64,000 nucleotides of DNA from positions 140,836,541 to 140,900,540 of the forward strand of contig CM077012.1 of assembly GCA_039090855.1 (NCBI GenBank). The letters run 5' to 3'. The position numbers and the translations under genes were made by a program. This document shows positions 10,711 through 21,831 of this stretch, one piece after another. Numbering within the stretch: the stretch's first letter is position 1; each line of letters starts with the position of its first letter. This DNA comes from Macrothele yani. Its lineage: Eukaryota; Arthropoda; Arachnida; Araneae; Macrothelidae. The notes beneath the pieces are model-generated. The model had not been told where the DNA came from, did no database searches, and saw nothing but the letters and a program-made list of their open reading frames with translations.

Positions 10711-11833
10711 TAATGAAACCCCTCTATTTTCTCAAGCTGCTGGAAAAGGCCTGCCGAGTTCTTGTCAAATTTTTTCTCGTTTTATCAATAAAGAACATTC
10801 ATACATAGCATTTCAAGCACATGATATATACACCACCTCTTTTTGCAGTATTTACCTACCCAAACAACTGAAAATGAAAGATCAATAGCCTTCGGTTACC
10901 AAATCGAGAAACGAATGAAGAAGACAATGGAATTGAAAGAACGTAAACTGAACGAGTTTTAATTCTTTTTCTGTCTCCCCGATATATTGGAAGGATGGTA
11001 TTCAAGAACAGTTTCATGCTCTGTGTCACTATTGAGCAACCCCCGTGTGAGAAATGACAAGCCCGGAGTTAGGTACACGCTCAGCAATTACTGCTAAAGT
11101 GTGTGGTGGCACCCTTGCTACGCAAGCGCCACCAACGGGATGACGAATGACCTTCGGAAGCCATGTTGTGTGCATGTCGTCCTCGGGGAGCAGAAGAAAG
11201 GAGTGCCGCTCTCTGCTTGACACTCACACATGCACTCACCACTCTTTCTCTCTTTTCGTCCTTCAGATTGCCTGGCACGAGAATCTGTTCAATTTTTATA
11301 ATTAAAGAAAAGTGAAAGGAAATTTTGAAATTGTGTCCCTCTGATTTTTCCTGAAAGAACATTTCTCTTCACATCAATTTTGTTTCCAATTCTTTGAAAT
11401 GGAAATCGATGCTTCTCATCGGTAGAAATTTCAGGTATGACTGTTATCGGTTCCCCAAGGGCAAAAATATACGCTATCCGGACCTCATTTGTCTACTTTA
11501 TCTGATATAAATTGCAGGGATAAACGTTTTCAGATATATCCGGGTTTTTTTCTGGGAACTCTGTCTGAAAAATAAAAGTTCTAAACGCTCTGTGAAAATG
11601 TTTTGAACTTATTATTTGCGAAAGATGCGATCCGCATCCGTTTCCACGGAAGTCCCTTTTGCTAAAACTAATGCTTTAGGAATAATTAATTGATGTTGCA
11701 AGCCATTTCTTTTGACTGAAACCGAAGTACCAATGCTATTACAAAAACAATTTTCGTTACAACGCTTATTTTAGGTAATATGTATCGTTATGCAAAATAC
11801 AGTGAGTAGATGATTAAATAAACACACCATTAG
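10711..11833. other. Unassigned DNA with overlapping short open frames
   Basis: No mobile-element motif is visible. The segment at about 11029-11230 is richer in G+C than its surroundings and open on the minus strand for 64 codons in one frame and 93 in another (11081-11362). I recognise neither product. A fragment of an exon or an old repeat are both possible. Confidence 0.3.
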
Positions 11834-11846
11834 AACACTTAAATTT

Positions 11847-12047
11847 TGGGTTTAACGACCAGCGTCAGCAACTCAGTGGGCTATATGCTATCGCGCGTCC
11901 CTGATTTAGGGCCACTGACTCCAGGGAAGGGAAAGAGCTAGTGCCATAAGACAAACACAACATCCATGCCTCGCCGAGATTCGAACCCGGACCCATATCG
12001 GGCGAATGGTCAGAAGCTAACACTTAGACCACTGCGCCACCCATCGA
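11847..12047 (-). repeat. tRNA-derived SINE, minus strand
   Basis: A copy of the SINE family, read on the minus strand. The B box appears in inverted form as GATTCGAACCC at about 11980, the tRNA head ends near 12045, and the body ends near GGGTTTAACGACC at 11847. Imperfect flanking direct repeats AACACTTAAATTT (11834-11846) and AACACTAACATTT (12048-12060) look like a decayed target-site duplication. The 3' poly(A) is lost. Confidence 0.85.
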
Positions 12048-12060
12048 AACACTAACATTT

Positions 12061-12539
12061 CATCAAAAAATAAAATAGCGTAGTTTCGTACCTAAATGAT
12101 GAACAGATATCGCCGAAATTTTATTCTATATTTATAATCTGAGGTTTTTAATCCATGTTTTTATTTTCTGCTTTGATTCTGTTTAAAGGATTGTATGTGC
12201 ATATTTCTTACTGAATTTTTAAGAGATGACACCAATCCCTCCCACCTGAATCAGCGTGGTTGAAAATCTTGCATTTGTATTTTTTCCATGAATATTTACG
12301 TTTCTTTTTGATAAGCTGCGATATAAAAATAGTTTTTCCAGCATACAATTATTTTAAGTAAAATTTGTGCGAAATTTATGTTTACAGAAAAGCAGACGAA
12401 TAATTCAGAAACTTGAAAAATTATTTTCGCGAAAAGAAATTTCAGTGAAGCTTCGTTTGACTCGGGGAAATTTACACAAGATTCCAAAAAGTTTCTATGC
12501 ACGGTGTTAATAATACCCGAACATTTAATATTCACATGA
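12061..12539. other. AT-rich spacer
   Basis: No gene or element recognised; only short random open frames occur, the longest being 79 codons on the minus strand at 12296-12535. Confidence 0.4.
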
Positions 12540-13765
12540 AATTTACGAGGATTAATCTAACTCTCAGAAACTACAGATCCATCAGCCTCATATCAATTGT
12601 TTACAAAATCTTCACTGAGGTTTTATCACATTGCCTGAAGGAAACAATAGGTATGGCTCGACCACGAGGACAAGCTGATTTCAGCAGTGGCTTCAGCACT
12701 TATAACATCACATCCATATACTGAGAAAGTTAATTGTACGAACGAATAACTTTGAATTCCCACTATGTACGGATTTCATTGGTTATGCAAAAGTTTTTGA
12801 TTCCGCGAAACCATTGGAAATCCTGCGGTACTGAAGACGCATACGTTAATATTATTTACATCTACGAAACTGCAAGGTAAAGCTTCGACTGAGGACACAG
12901 CACGAATGAAAAATCTTCGACTGTTAGGGGACACAGCAGGAATGAAAATTGGATTGAAAATGAGAAAAGGAGACACCATATCGTCCATAGTTTACGGTGC
13001 CACATTGCAGAATGTCTTTCAATCACTGAACTGAGAAAACCAGACGATAAAGTTTAATATAGAGATTGTTTAACTCACCTTCATTTTGCTGACGGTGTAG
13101 GCAGTTTTGCATGTACTCCCTAGAGCTTTAGAGTATTATCCAGTAACTTGCTGACTGGTTGTGGGCTTACAAATGAACTTGTAAAGAAAAAAACCTGATG
13201 GGTAATGCTTTTACCAAAACGGAAGATTAAGAGGTTCATGTTGAAAATTTTGAAGTAACCGATACCTACATCTACCTTCGTCAACAGATATCAAGCAAGG
13301 GCCATATCAAAAAAGAAATTGTTAGGCGTATGAAACTTAGCTGGTGTACACAGGAAGAAACAGTGCAATTTTAAAGTGCAGTTTATTAGTATGTCTTAAA
13401 AGAAAAGTGATGAATCAAAGCATTCTTCCTCTTCTTAGGGACCAGATATGGAGACATAAAAAAAAGGATATGTACAGAGGCTGCGTACAACTCAAAGGAG
13501 CATGGGGTGATACGTGCTTGATGTAACTAGAAACATTGGAAAGCATATTGCTAGAACGGACCACAGTTGGACAAATAAAACACTTGACTGGATACCAAGA
13601 AATAGGAAACGACCTAGGAGAAGACCACGTGGTTGTAGGATGGATAAAATCCGAAAGCATGTGGGAGTGGCATGGAAAAGACTTGTTCAAGACAGAGTTG
13701 TGGAAAGGACTTCGGGAGACCTTTATTCAACAGTGGTCTGAGAGTGGTTGGCGATGATGATGGCG
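12540..13765 (+). pseudogene. RTE-like retrotransposon, heavily decayed copy
   Basis: The plus strand carries collinear traces of the RTE protein. They are LRNYRSISLISIVYKIFTEVLSH at about 12565-12635, an ARPRGQADFSSG piece at 12655-12690, a FVHFADG-like region near 13080, a TDTYIYLRQQISS-like piece near 13258, and the C-terminal ERTTVGQIKHLTGYQEIGN region near 13550-13610. The end lies at a short GATGATGATG tract (about 13752-13763). A tract of about 35 bp is imperfectly duplicated near 12890-12945 (CTTCGACTG followed by GGACACAGCA). Many stops are present. It is one of the oldest copies. Confidence 0.8.
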
Positions 13766-13832
13766 AAGCAGATTTCGAGACGTTATCTGTAAGATGTCCG
13801 AGTTCTTGCTGCTTTCTTCCTTTTTATTCGAT

Positions 13833-14033
13833 TGAAGGTTTAACGACCACCGTGAGCAACTCAATGGGCTGTAAGCAGTCGCCCGTCCCTAATTTAGGGC
13901 CACTGGTTCCAGGGAAGAGAGAGAGGCAGTGCCGTAAGACAAACAACACCCATGCCTCACCGGGATTCAAACCGTCTTCCCGGACGAATGGGCGTAAGCC
14001 AGCGCTTAGACCATTGTACCACCGGAGCGACAC
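13833..14033 (-). repeat. tRNA-derived SINE, minus strand
   Basis: A SINE copy with the family body (GGTTTAACGACCACCGTGAG at 13847-13866, TAATTTAGGGCCACTGGTTC, CATGCCTCACCGGGATTC). The B box is mutated to GATTCAAACC and the head ends near ACCACCGGAGCGAC at about 14031. Divergence suggests an older copy. No exact target duplication was found. Confidence 0.82.
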
Positions 14034-14685
14034 TTGTTTTATTATGCTTTCCTATTACGACCCTATGATAACAATTCTGATGCCCTGTAGGTAACTTTTT
14101 CATGTTCATCTCGTCTTTAATACAGTTATTTATTTAAGATATTGTTTTCGAATGTTAGTAGTATTTGCATAACCTTTCGTATGCACAGGGAGGGATAAGG
14201 AAATATTATTCAATATTAATGTTAGTGGAATGACAATTTTTCCCCCGTTTCTTTGATAATCACAAACAGCGGATTTTTTGGCTTACGAGACTAAACAGCC
14301 TTCAGAGCCTCCAATTCCGACCACTTATATTTCATTGGAATTGATTTCACTAAACTTCCAATTATTTGCACATGTTCCATTTTAGGTAAATCCATTAACT
14401 TTTGTTTAACCTTTTTCCATATACATTCTCAAAGCCTCATTTCAGAACAATTTATATTATTTTTCGACCATCTATGTATGCCATTATTCCAGACTAATAG
14501 ATTCAGTGCTTCTTTATCCTTTGTGCTAATTATCATAGCTTACACATGCGGTGTGATTTCCTATTGATCCGTTCACTTCGTCCAGGCTTTCTGTAGATAT
14601 CAAGACGACATGCGCTTCATTTTTGACTAATAATTTCTATATGGAAAAACATTAATATAAATAATGTACTCTTGCATGTATTATA
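14034..14685. other. AT-rich spacer
   Basis: I see no coding signal. The right edge is the TA target site of the following Tc1-like element. Confidence 0.4.
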
Positions 14686-15529
14686 CACTGACGGAAAAAA
14701 AAATCCTAACACCAAGAAGGAGTTGTGTTAGATAAACGACAGTTGGTAGGCGGTGAGAGTACATCTGTAAGATGACGTCTATGCAAATTTCGCGCTCGGC
14801 GCATACGTGTGGCGCTAGTAGAGCCCCTCGGAACATGATGGCCGTGTGTTGGTTAGAAGGAGGCCAGGTGAGCGCCTGCAACCAACCTGTCTGCGGCCGA
14901 GACACACTGGACCTACACCTGGAGTTACGGTCTGGGGAGCAATTTCCTATGACAGCAGGAGCACTCTCGTGGTTATCCCACTCACCCTGACGGCACAGTT
15001 GTACGTCGGTCTGGTGATTCAACCTGTTGTGCTACCATTCATGAACAGCATTCCAGGGGGTGTTTTCCAACAGGATAACGCTCGCCTGCATACCGCTGTT
15101 GTAACCCAACATGCTCTACCGAGTGTCGACATGTTGCCGTGGTCTGCTAGATCACCAGATCTTTCACCAATCGAGCACGTATGGGACATCATTGGACGAC
15201 AACTCCAGCGTCACCCCCAACCAGCATTAACCGTCCCTGTATTGACCGACCAAGTGCAACAGGCATGGAACTCCATCCCACAAACTGACATCCAGCACCT
15301 GTACGACACAATGCATGAACGTTTGCGTGCTTGCATTCAACATTCTGGCGGTTACACCGGTCATTAATGTACCAGCATTTCACATTTAAAATGGCTCTTC
15401 TCGCGCTTACATTAAGCTGTGATCTTGAAACCTTAATCGATTAAATATGTTACCTATACAAATGTATTGCCGCCATTTCATTCCTCTACAACTATTTTTT
15501 CGTGGTGTTGGGATTTTTTTCCGTCAGTG
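14686..15529 (+). mobile_element. Tc1-like element, internally deleted, with both termini
   Basis: An 844-bp element bounded by inverted termini. The left end reads CACTGACGGAAAAAAAAATC, with the match running on through CCTAACACCA; the right end carries TGGTGTTGGGATTTTTTTCC followed by GTCAGTG. A TA dinucleotide lies outside each end (14684-14685 and 15530-15531). The element is shorter than a typical 1.2-1.6 kb Tc1 element because the DNA-binding half and first catalytic segment of the transposase are missing. Intact termini could still let it be mobilised in trans. Confidence 0.93.
14900..15367 (+). pseudogene. Tc1-like transposase, C-terminal half
   Basis: An open plus-strand frame encodes the catalytic C-terminal half of a Tc1-like transposase. 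It reads through GVTVWGAISYDSRSTL, the second aspartate in GVFQQDNARLHTA, the SARSPDLSPIEHVWDIIGRQL block with the glutamate, and ends HSGGYTGH at 15367. Spacing from the aspartate to the glutamate fits the DD34E class. The region upstream (14763-14900) keeps only scraps and the first aspartate is absent, so no active enzyme can be made. The frame shown as starting at 14846 begins inside unrelated or scrambled sequence. Confidence 0.9.
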
Positions 15530-15531
15530 TA

Positions 15532-15669
15532 TTTACGGAGAGGGATTTGCCGTACGAGTTATATTTTCTGGAGTTTAACTACTTAGCTGTTGGTCAACGA
15601 CTTTATTGTTTACTTCCTTTAATATAACAGTAAATGTGGATTTTCCGAGATCGTTCCAATGCCGCTAGT

Positions 15670-15671
<2 letters not shown>
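15532..15671. other. Spacer before GA microsatellite
   Basis: Short AT-rich spacer without recognisable content. Confidence 0.3.

Positions 15672-15747
<76 letters not shown>
15672..15747 (+). repeat. (GA)n microsatellite
   Basis: About 38 uninterrupted GA dinucleotides. Open frames crossing it (runs of Arg-Glu) are artefacts. Confidence 0.98.
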
Positions 15748-15749
<2 letters not shown>

Positions 15750-15899
15750 ACTTACAAGGCACATTTATTTTCTACACTATAGTAGATAACTTGTTATTGA
15801 CTATACTACATGTACCATTACTTACATATTTGCAAATAAGGACCGTTCGGTCATTGAATAATCATATGCCTTACTGTCAGAGGAGAGCTAAGTTCACCC

Positions 15900-15923
15900 A
15901 AAAAAAAAAAAAAAAAAAAAAAG
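15900..15923 (+). repeat. Poly(A) tract
   Basis: An A homopolymer of about 22 bases. I cannot link it to a recognised retroposon on either side. Confidence 0.8.
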
Positions 15924-15980
15924 ATTATGTACAGCAATTTCATTCTCATTTTAGTGTAATCCTTGAATAACCTTTCTTCT

Positions 15981-16055
15981 GCCGATAGTGGGATTCGAAG
16001 CTATCCCTTTTTTCACGGGAGCGGCTGTTCTCTCAATTGAACTACACCGGTAGGC
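15981..16055 (-). tRNA. tRNA-like sequence, degenerate
   Basis: Read on the minus strand, this 75-nt stretch has a D-arm-like GTTCAATTGAGAGAAC (4-bp stem) and a GGGAT/ATCCC T-arm around CTTCGAA, which match internal promoter boxes A and B. The acceptor ends GCC/GGC pair only partly and an anticodon arm cannot be drawn convincingly. It is more likely a tRNA pseudogene or a SINE head than a working tRNA gene. Confidence 0.4.
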
Positions 16056-16741
16056 TTCTTTTCGCTGCTTCATCGTCAATTCGACTCCTACGTCACGCTT
16101 ATTGCGTTGAAGATGCGATAGGTGAGAGTTGATCCCTTACAAGTTACCGTAAAATCCACAAGATTCCGGCTGTCTCACCTGGTAGCAAACGTATTCTGCC
16201 GCTCTCTGTGGTCAGAATAGCGCGCGCGCACACACACACTCCCACACCCCAGAGTGAGTTTCGTTTGAGATGAAAGCAGCTCGCCAACCTTTCCTTCATT
16301 CAGAACAGCGGCTCATGAACTCAAACAGTACTTCCCCGTACAGCTCCAGGAATCTACTCTTTTCGGACGGAATGTTTTCGATGCTCCTTCGCGAATACGC
16401 TGAATTGGTCTTCTTCGTTGTCAAAAACAGACTCCCGTTTCTTCTGTTTTTCCTTTTTGGCGAAGGTGGAATGCGCAGCAAAGCACCAAAGAATGCTCCA
16501 GTCTCCCTTCAGCTGAGATTTATTCATCTGCTTGGAGCAAAGTCTCCACAACACATTCAGTTTCGAAAAGTTAAGATGGGTCGCCCTTCCCAAATCTCCG
16601 TGCATTTCTTTCTCGAAAACATGTTTTTGGAGACGTTCTGTCTTAGCAAAAGGTTCTCACGGGAAGCGTCACTCTGGGTCAGACAGCCTTTGTCTAAAGA
16701 GTCTAGAAATTTCCAGACAATGAGTTTCCAATTTCTATACA
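16056..16741. other. Locally GC-richer stretch, open on both strands
   Basis: A (CG/CA)n-like run occurs at 16221-16247. From 16270 the plus strand is open for 174 codons, the last part of which lies in SINE sequence; the minus strand is also open in overlapping frames (16296-16742). I recognise neither protein, and openness on both strands argues for an old repeat or chance. A host exon cannot be excluded. Confidence 0.3.
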
Positions 16742-16960
16742 TTTTTTTTTATTGGGGGCTTAACGACAACCTTGATCAACTCAATGGGCTATAAGCAGTC
16801 GTCCGTCCCTAATTTAGGGCCACTGACTCCAGGGAAGGGAGAAAGCCAACACCATGAGACAAACACAACATCCATGCCTCACCGGGATTCGAACCCGTAC
16901 CCATATCGGACGAATGGTCATAATCCAGTGCTTAGACCACTACGCAACCGGGGCGGCCAA
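16742..16960 (-). repeat. tRNA-derived SINE, minus strand
   Basis: A SINE copy with its poly(A) tail shown as a T-run at 16743-16750. The family body follows (GCTTAACGACAACCTTGATC, TAATTTAGGGCCACTGACTC), then the inverted B box GATTCGAACCC at about 16888 and the head ending ACCGGGGCGGCC. Good preservation suggests a moderately young copy. Confidence 0.88.
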
Positions 16961-17249
16961 ATATTATCTTAGTAACAATACCGATAGATGAGCAAGTGCT
17001 AAAATTATTGTTGGGCTACTCAAAACTGCGTAAATAATTTAACAGGAAATGAGAATCGATCTTTGAATTTTTAAGTCCTAAAATAAGGTTACTCTTCGTT
17101 GGAATAAATTATATTCGATTTGTGGAGTTTCTTTTCCATCATTGAAGAGCCAACAAATGTGAAACAATTTTTTTCTTAAACTTATTGTTTTAAAAAATCT
17201 GAATCACATGGGATAAAAATGATGCACAAACAGCCTCGCTTTTTTTAAC

Positions 17250-17783
17250 AATCTGTGTTATCCAAAGCAGCGGTACCCTCGTGGGACAGATGGCTTCTGT
17301 ACCCATAGCGAGGAGATGGTTCTGGATGGTGTGGCTGCTTACACGTTTTTGTGCACCAGCGTTAAATTGCCGAGTGATTTCTTGCACTGTGGCCCGTCTA
17401 TCCGCTGTTACAATGCGAGCTTGCCAACGATGACCCCGCTCATCCAAACGCTGTTGTCCACGGCAGTTGGCCCTTTCAGGGATGGTTTTACCGGATTCGA
17501 TGTACTCACGGTGTACCCGTGACACAGTGGCTCGCGAAAATCCCAGTGCCTGCACGACTTCCGAGATAGAGTGACCCATTCGTCGGGCCCCGACAATTTG
17601 CCCATTATCAAATGCGCTTAGATCCTTCGTCTTACACATACTGCGTCCGACTTACTGATTCCCGTCGCATCACTCCTTATATTGTCCGATCTCTGCATAT
17701 GTCATGTGGTTTCGTTTACAGGGCCGCCCACAGCGCCACATTTGCATAACGCCAGCTGTCTCTAATTGAATTGCTCTTCAGTG
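17250..17783 (-). pseudogene. Tc1-like element, 5' half with transposase DNA-binding domain
   Basis: On the minus strand a frame from 17639 encodes MCKTKDLSAFDNGQIVGARRMG, then helix-turn-helix pieces SEVVQALGFSRATVSRVHREY and VQEITRQFNAGAQKRVSSHTIQ. These form the paired DNA-binding domain of Tc1-like transposases (residues about 1-120). After VPLLW the family sequence is lost near 17255, before the first catalytic aspartate, so the catalytic domain is missing. The element's terminus is CACTGAAGAGCAATTCAATT, inverted at 17783 next to the TA at 17784-17785. The other end is truncated. Confidence 0.82.
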
Positions 17784-17785
17784 TA

Positions 17786-18014
17786 CACTCAGTTGCTAAT
17801 TTATTAGGTATATCTGTACTCGTTACATAAATGGTTCAGTCCACGATATGAGACGGCATGCGAGCGCGGTCTGCGGTGTAAATCAGGCGGAGTAGCTCAT
17901 CGAATATCAGTTAACATTCGATTGAGGGCTGCAATGGGCAAAACGAGTGATCTGAGCACTTTTGAATATGTCACGATATTTGGAGTCAGGCGTGCCACTT
18001 CGAGCATTTTCTAA
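17786..18014 (+). pseudogene. Second Tc1-like element, 5' end only
   Basis: Starting directly after the TA at 17784-17785, CACTCAGTTGCTAATTTATT resembles a Tc1-type terminus. It is followed at 17934 by an ATG opening MGKTSDLSTFEYVTIFGVRRATSS and stopping at 18014. This matches the start of Tc1-like transposases (compare MCKTKDLSAFDNGQIVGARR next door). The rest of the element is not recognisable, though decayed remains may extend toward 18400. Confidence 0.55.
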
Positions 18015-18583
18015 AACACCATGCTGCTTGTCTTCTTACAACCGTGGCAAAGGTTCACTGTGAATGCAAAAAACTTCTGGCAATCGGCAATCTTGTGGAC
18101 GAAAATAACTAGTAGATCACAGGTGTAAAAGAGCACTGGTGGCATGATCGTTGGCTGTTATACCTCATTTGCAACATCTTTCGATATGTGGCGCATTCGG
18201 AGGAAATGACCCTTGGCACACCAGTGTTGATACTGTGTATCTTTTCCGACAGCAGTAAAGTAAATCCCAAGTAAGAAATTTCGATGTAACGAAGATGGGC
18301 GACGGAAGTAGTCAAAACCATTGCTGAAATCTGATTTTTAAATGCTGTTACACGAAGTGACGCAAAAAATATATTTTACTAAACTATCGCCGAACATTAT
18401 TTCATCACGTTTAACATAAACGTAGCAATATCTCATTGCGATCTGCGTAAATTACGAGAACTTCATGCTAACTGTTATAAAAGCCATTACAAAAAGCATT
18501 TTTGATGCCACGAAAACTGAGTCCTAGCAAAATTTGGCTTCCTCTCGATTCCCTGCTATTGATGAGAGCTTTAAAATGATATA
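18015..18583. other. Unassigned, possibly decayed Tc1 remainder
   Basis: There is no clear motif. The region lies between a Tc1-like 5' end and the next Tc1-like element, and may be its unrecognisable remains. Confidence 0.3.
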
Positions 18584-18585
18584 TA

Positions 18586-19737
18586 CACCCTTGAGCCATT
18601 ACATTATGACCACCTACCTACTAAGTTGTAGGACCCCCCCCCCTTTGGAACGCAAAACAGCGGCCACTCGGCGAGGCATAGATTCGATAAGGTGGCGATA
18701 GGTACCCTGGGATATGAGGTACCATAATGTCAACAGAAGGTCGTCCAGTTTCCGTACATTTCGGGGTGTTTGTAATTTAGCGCGAACCCGCTTTTCCAAG
18801 TCGAACCACAAATGTTCCATTGAGTTCATGTCAGGCGAATTTGGAGACCAGGGCGTTAACAGAAAGTCCCCAGCATGTTCTTCAAACCAATCCTTGATGA
18901 TTCTGGCAGTGTGGCATGGCGCATTATCCTTCTGGTAATGGCAATCACCAGCAGGAAACACAGTTGCCATGGAAGGGTGTTCACGGTCCGCAACTATGTT
19001 CAGATACCCGACAGCTGTTAGGTATTGTGCTATTGGGATACTAGGGCCTAATGTGTCCCAAGAAAACATTGTCCACAGCATCGTACAGTTTCCGCCCAAC
19101 AGTGCATCCAGGTGCCGTAGCCTCCGTTGCTAATCGCCGTATCTGCGCTCGGCCGTATACATGACGCACCAGGAATCTTTATTCGTCAGAGCAGGCCACT
19201 TTCTTCCGATCATCCACGGTCCAATCTCGATGGTCTTGAGCCCGTTTCATGCGTTGTTGGCGATGAAGTGCAGTGAGCATGAGGACTCGGCTGGGTCTTC
19301 GGCTACGCAGGCCCATGCGCAGAAGGCTGCGATGAACTGTATGCTGTGACACATTGCCCCGATCTTCAGTGTTGTAGCTGCGTGTGATTTGTCGTAATGT
19401 GGCCCTACGATCGCTGAACAATACGCTAGTCTCCGCTGCCGTCAGGCATCAATGAGCTGCGGACGACACACGGTTGGACGATGGTTCGTCGTTTGGCCCT
19501 CTGCGCACCACTTTTGATACGGACTCAATACAGCCGTGCCATCACAATTTGTCCTTTATCAAATTCCGATAAATCGGCAGCTTTTCTCATTCTGACTCCG
19601 ATCACTCTACTAACCGAAAGCCGGTCCTTGGGTTGTATATATACTGCTCTGTTAATTTCACCTGCGCCACCGTTCGGTCTCCAGGCGCGCTCATTTCTCT
19701 AGGCTGGGGGTGGTCATAATGTAATGGCTCATCTTTG
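18586..19737 (-). mobile_element. Tc1-like DNA transposon, full span with both termini
   Basis: A 1152-bp element in minus orientation. The right terminus reads GGTGGTCATAATGTAATGGC and is the inverse of GCCATTACATTATGACCACC at the left end. Terminal bases differ slightly between the ends (CACCCTTGAGCC and CAAAGATGAGCC). TA dinucleotides flank it at 18584-18585 and 19738-19739. A C-run at 18633-18643 and another at 19792-19798 lie inside and just outside. The length fits a complete Tc1-like element; the gene inside is broken. Confidence 0.9.
18614..19590 (-). pseudogene. Tc1-like transposase, multiple frames
   Basis: Reading down the minus strand, MRKAADLSEFDKGQIVMARL lies near 19590. A piece with ATLRQITRSYN, RGNVSQHTVHRSLLRMGLRSRRP and a WTVDD linker lies at 19421-19179, ending at the first catalytic aspartate (ACSDE). 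After a frameshift, 19099-18614 encodes the rest. The second aspartate is in YQKDNAPCHTA and the glutamate in MNSMEHLWFDLEKRV, with the usual spacing, and it ends near residue 160 of that piece. All three acidic residues remain, but at least two frame breaks prevent a whole protein. Confidence 0.88.
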
Positions 19738-19739
19738 TA

Positions 19740-20670
19740 TATAACAGGATGTGTTGTTACCTGTAGATGTCCTAGAACAAAAGTTACCACCCCCCCCCCT
19801 CACTAACACATTTGGGATTAAGTTTTTCTTTCTAACTTGAGGTCAGATTTTAGCTTGAGAATGCGCAGATTGACATCGATGAAATGTAATGTAGCTAAGA
19901 AAGTCTGAGTCGCTTCATACGTTCGTCTAAATCTGAATAATAATAATAATTAATATTATTGCTTTTGAAAACTAAACAGCTGAAATAGTTACTATTGCCG
20001 CCGCCACACAGTTTAGTGAATACAGTGAAACACCTTGGTAACACGTTTTTGAAGGCAATGGCGTTAAAAAACTTGTGAATGTAAAAAAACAATAATATAT
20101 AAACGTAATTTCAAAATCTTAAATTTATGTTTTAAATGAGTATAAGATGTTCCTTAATAATAATTCATTTACAGTCAAATCGGCGGCGAAAGAAAAAAAA
20201 AGCGTTACAAATTATAATACATTTTATCTCTTTGCAAAAATCATAAAAGCCTATGAAAATCGAACTTCTCTTTTGACGATTCTATCTGTCTATAAAAATC
20301 CTGATTCTAGATTAAATAAAATCCTCACAACAAGGAATCTAAGACCAGTACTTCAGTGTGTAATTCCCGAATTAACAGCTTTTATTTTTATGCGGATCCA
20401 GAGTGCATCCATTTAAAACCAGAATGTTGAATATTGACGATACATCTAGAATTCTATTCCACTACGCAACGAAATAGTGGAGCCACAAAGTTACGTCTCA
20501 GAGATTTATCAATTTTTAAACAGCGCGTATGCGCGTGAGTCATAAAATGCGAAATCAATTTTTTATTCAAGCCGAAAGTAAACAGAATACTCTTCTCTGA
20601 TGAGATCATGGTTCAACTTTGTCCACACAAAAAAAGGAACATAATAAAGCTATCTCAATTCTCTTAAATT
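19740..20670. other. AT-rich spacer
   Basis: Contains a C-run at 19792-19798 and a short AAT microsatellite at about 19936-19960. No gene motif is seen; the 89-codon open frame at 20147-20416 is unrecognised. Confidence 0.4.
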
Positions 20671-20925
20671 TGTAACATACTAGGTTACGTAAAAAAGGAT
20701 CAAACAGCCGTGTATTTTTGATTATCTAAAAATTCAAATTTTAATGTATAATCTCAAAAGAAAAACTGTGTGTAAATGAATTACTTATAACAGAGTTAAA
20801 AAAGCGTTAGAAACTACATGTTGTAAAACACCGGAAATAATGCATAATTACGTATAAAGTAAAAAAAAAAAAAAGTATAAGTGAGAAACGTATGATCGAA
20901 GTTCCACTGTATTTACTTTTATGAC
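20671..20925 (+). repeat. Uninterrupted paralogue of the 7.3/10.6 kb repeat
   Basis: The left part (20671-20755, GTAACATACTAGGTTACG and GTGTATTTTTGATTATCT) matches 7300-7384. The right part (20765-20925, GTGTAAATGAATTAC and ATTACGTATAAAG) matches 10570-10710. The two parts are contiguous here, separated by fewer than about 12 bases, so this copy looks like the locus before insertion. An A-run at 20862-20874 is private to this copy. Confidence 0.75.
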
Positions 20926-21149
20926 TTACATATCTTCTTTCATTGGTTTTACGACGAAAACATTCATTAATCCACCTACCTAAGTACGGCTTAATGTCAG
21001 GAATTAGTAAACCTAATTGTTTGTTGTCAGGATTTAATTCCACTTAGTATGTACTGGACTGTGGCTCGGTGTGGTAATGAGTGACGCTAATGAATGCAAT
21101 GTGCTTTACGTAAATGAATTTATACTCTGGAATCACTCGTTTTATTTCA

Positions 21150-21520
21150 CACCCACAAAGATCTTGGCACACAAAACGACGCACATCATAAATAATCTAC
21201 AAAGTGTACCAGCGAACTCTCTGGACTTTTTGAATTCCACAACGATATGACAAGGTTGAGTCTTTAATCTGCACGATTCTTGCCACGTTCTCATTAACCC
21301 TTCTGATGCAGCAGCTGTATTCGTTCACAGGATCGCCAATTCCTGGAAGTTTTTACGTGTCGCACCATTCTCAGTTAAACCTTGCTACGGTTGCACGTGA
21401 AAGGCCCAGCAAGAAACCCATTTGGGAGATTCTGAAACCGCCAGGCACCCAGAGCGCAACGAATCACGCCACGTTCAAAGACGCTAAGGCCAATCGTTTT
21501 GACAATTCCGACCCTTAATC
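21150..21520 (-). pseudogene. Possible transposase helix-turn-helix remnant
   Basis: The minus strand contains a run reading like GGFRISQMGFLLGLSRATVARFN, which resembles the helix-turn-helix of Tc1/mariner-type transposases. Further traces such as VNENVARIVQIKDSTLSYR follow downstream. Stops interrupt it and no catalytic residues are visible. The plus-strand 70-codon frame at 21306-21518 is probably its shadow. This is a weak call. Confidence 0.3.
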
Positions 21521-21823
21521 GGACGCAAACTGATGTTCGAAGAGTTTGTATGCCTGATTTATGCCGAACACACGTGCCTTTTTACGTGTAGGTATCATTT
21601 ATATGAAAAAACAGATGTAGCTAATATACTGGCATCTCAGTGTTTAAAATGTATCTTTCTGTTCGTCGCGTGTGAATTTATTTTACTTCAAAGTTTCTTC
21701 TTGTGCGCTTTTTGATACATTTCATAATTATCAAGAGTCCATACATCCTTTATTTTTCACTATATACATGATGTCACACGAAATTCATTTTCTGAAACTC
21801 AAGTCATTCTTTAGTTTTTCTTA

Positions 21824-21831
21824 CCTTTGAA
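21824..21831. repeat. 8-bp target-site duplication, left
   Basis: CCTTTGAA here is repeated exactly at 22583-22590, bracketing a hAT-like element. Eight base pairs is the hAT target duplication length. Confidence 0.8.

Noticed and set aside
15659..15970. 103-codon frame rich in Arg-Glu repeats
   Set aside because: It is the translation of a (GA)n microsatellite plus a poly(A) run, not a gene.
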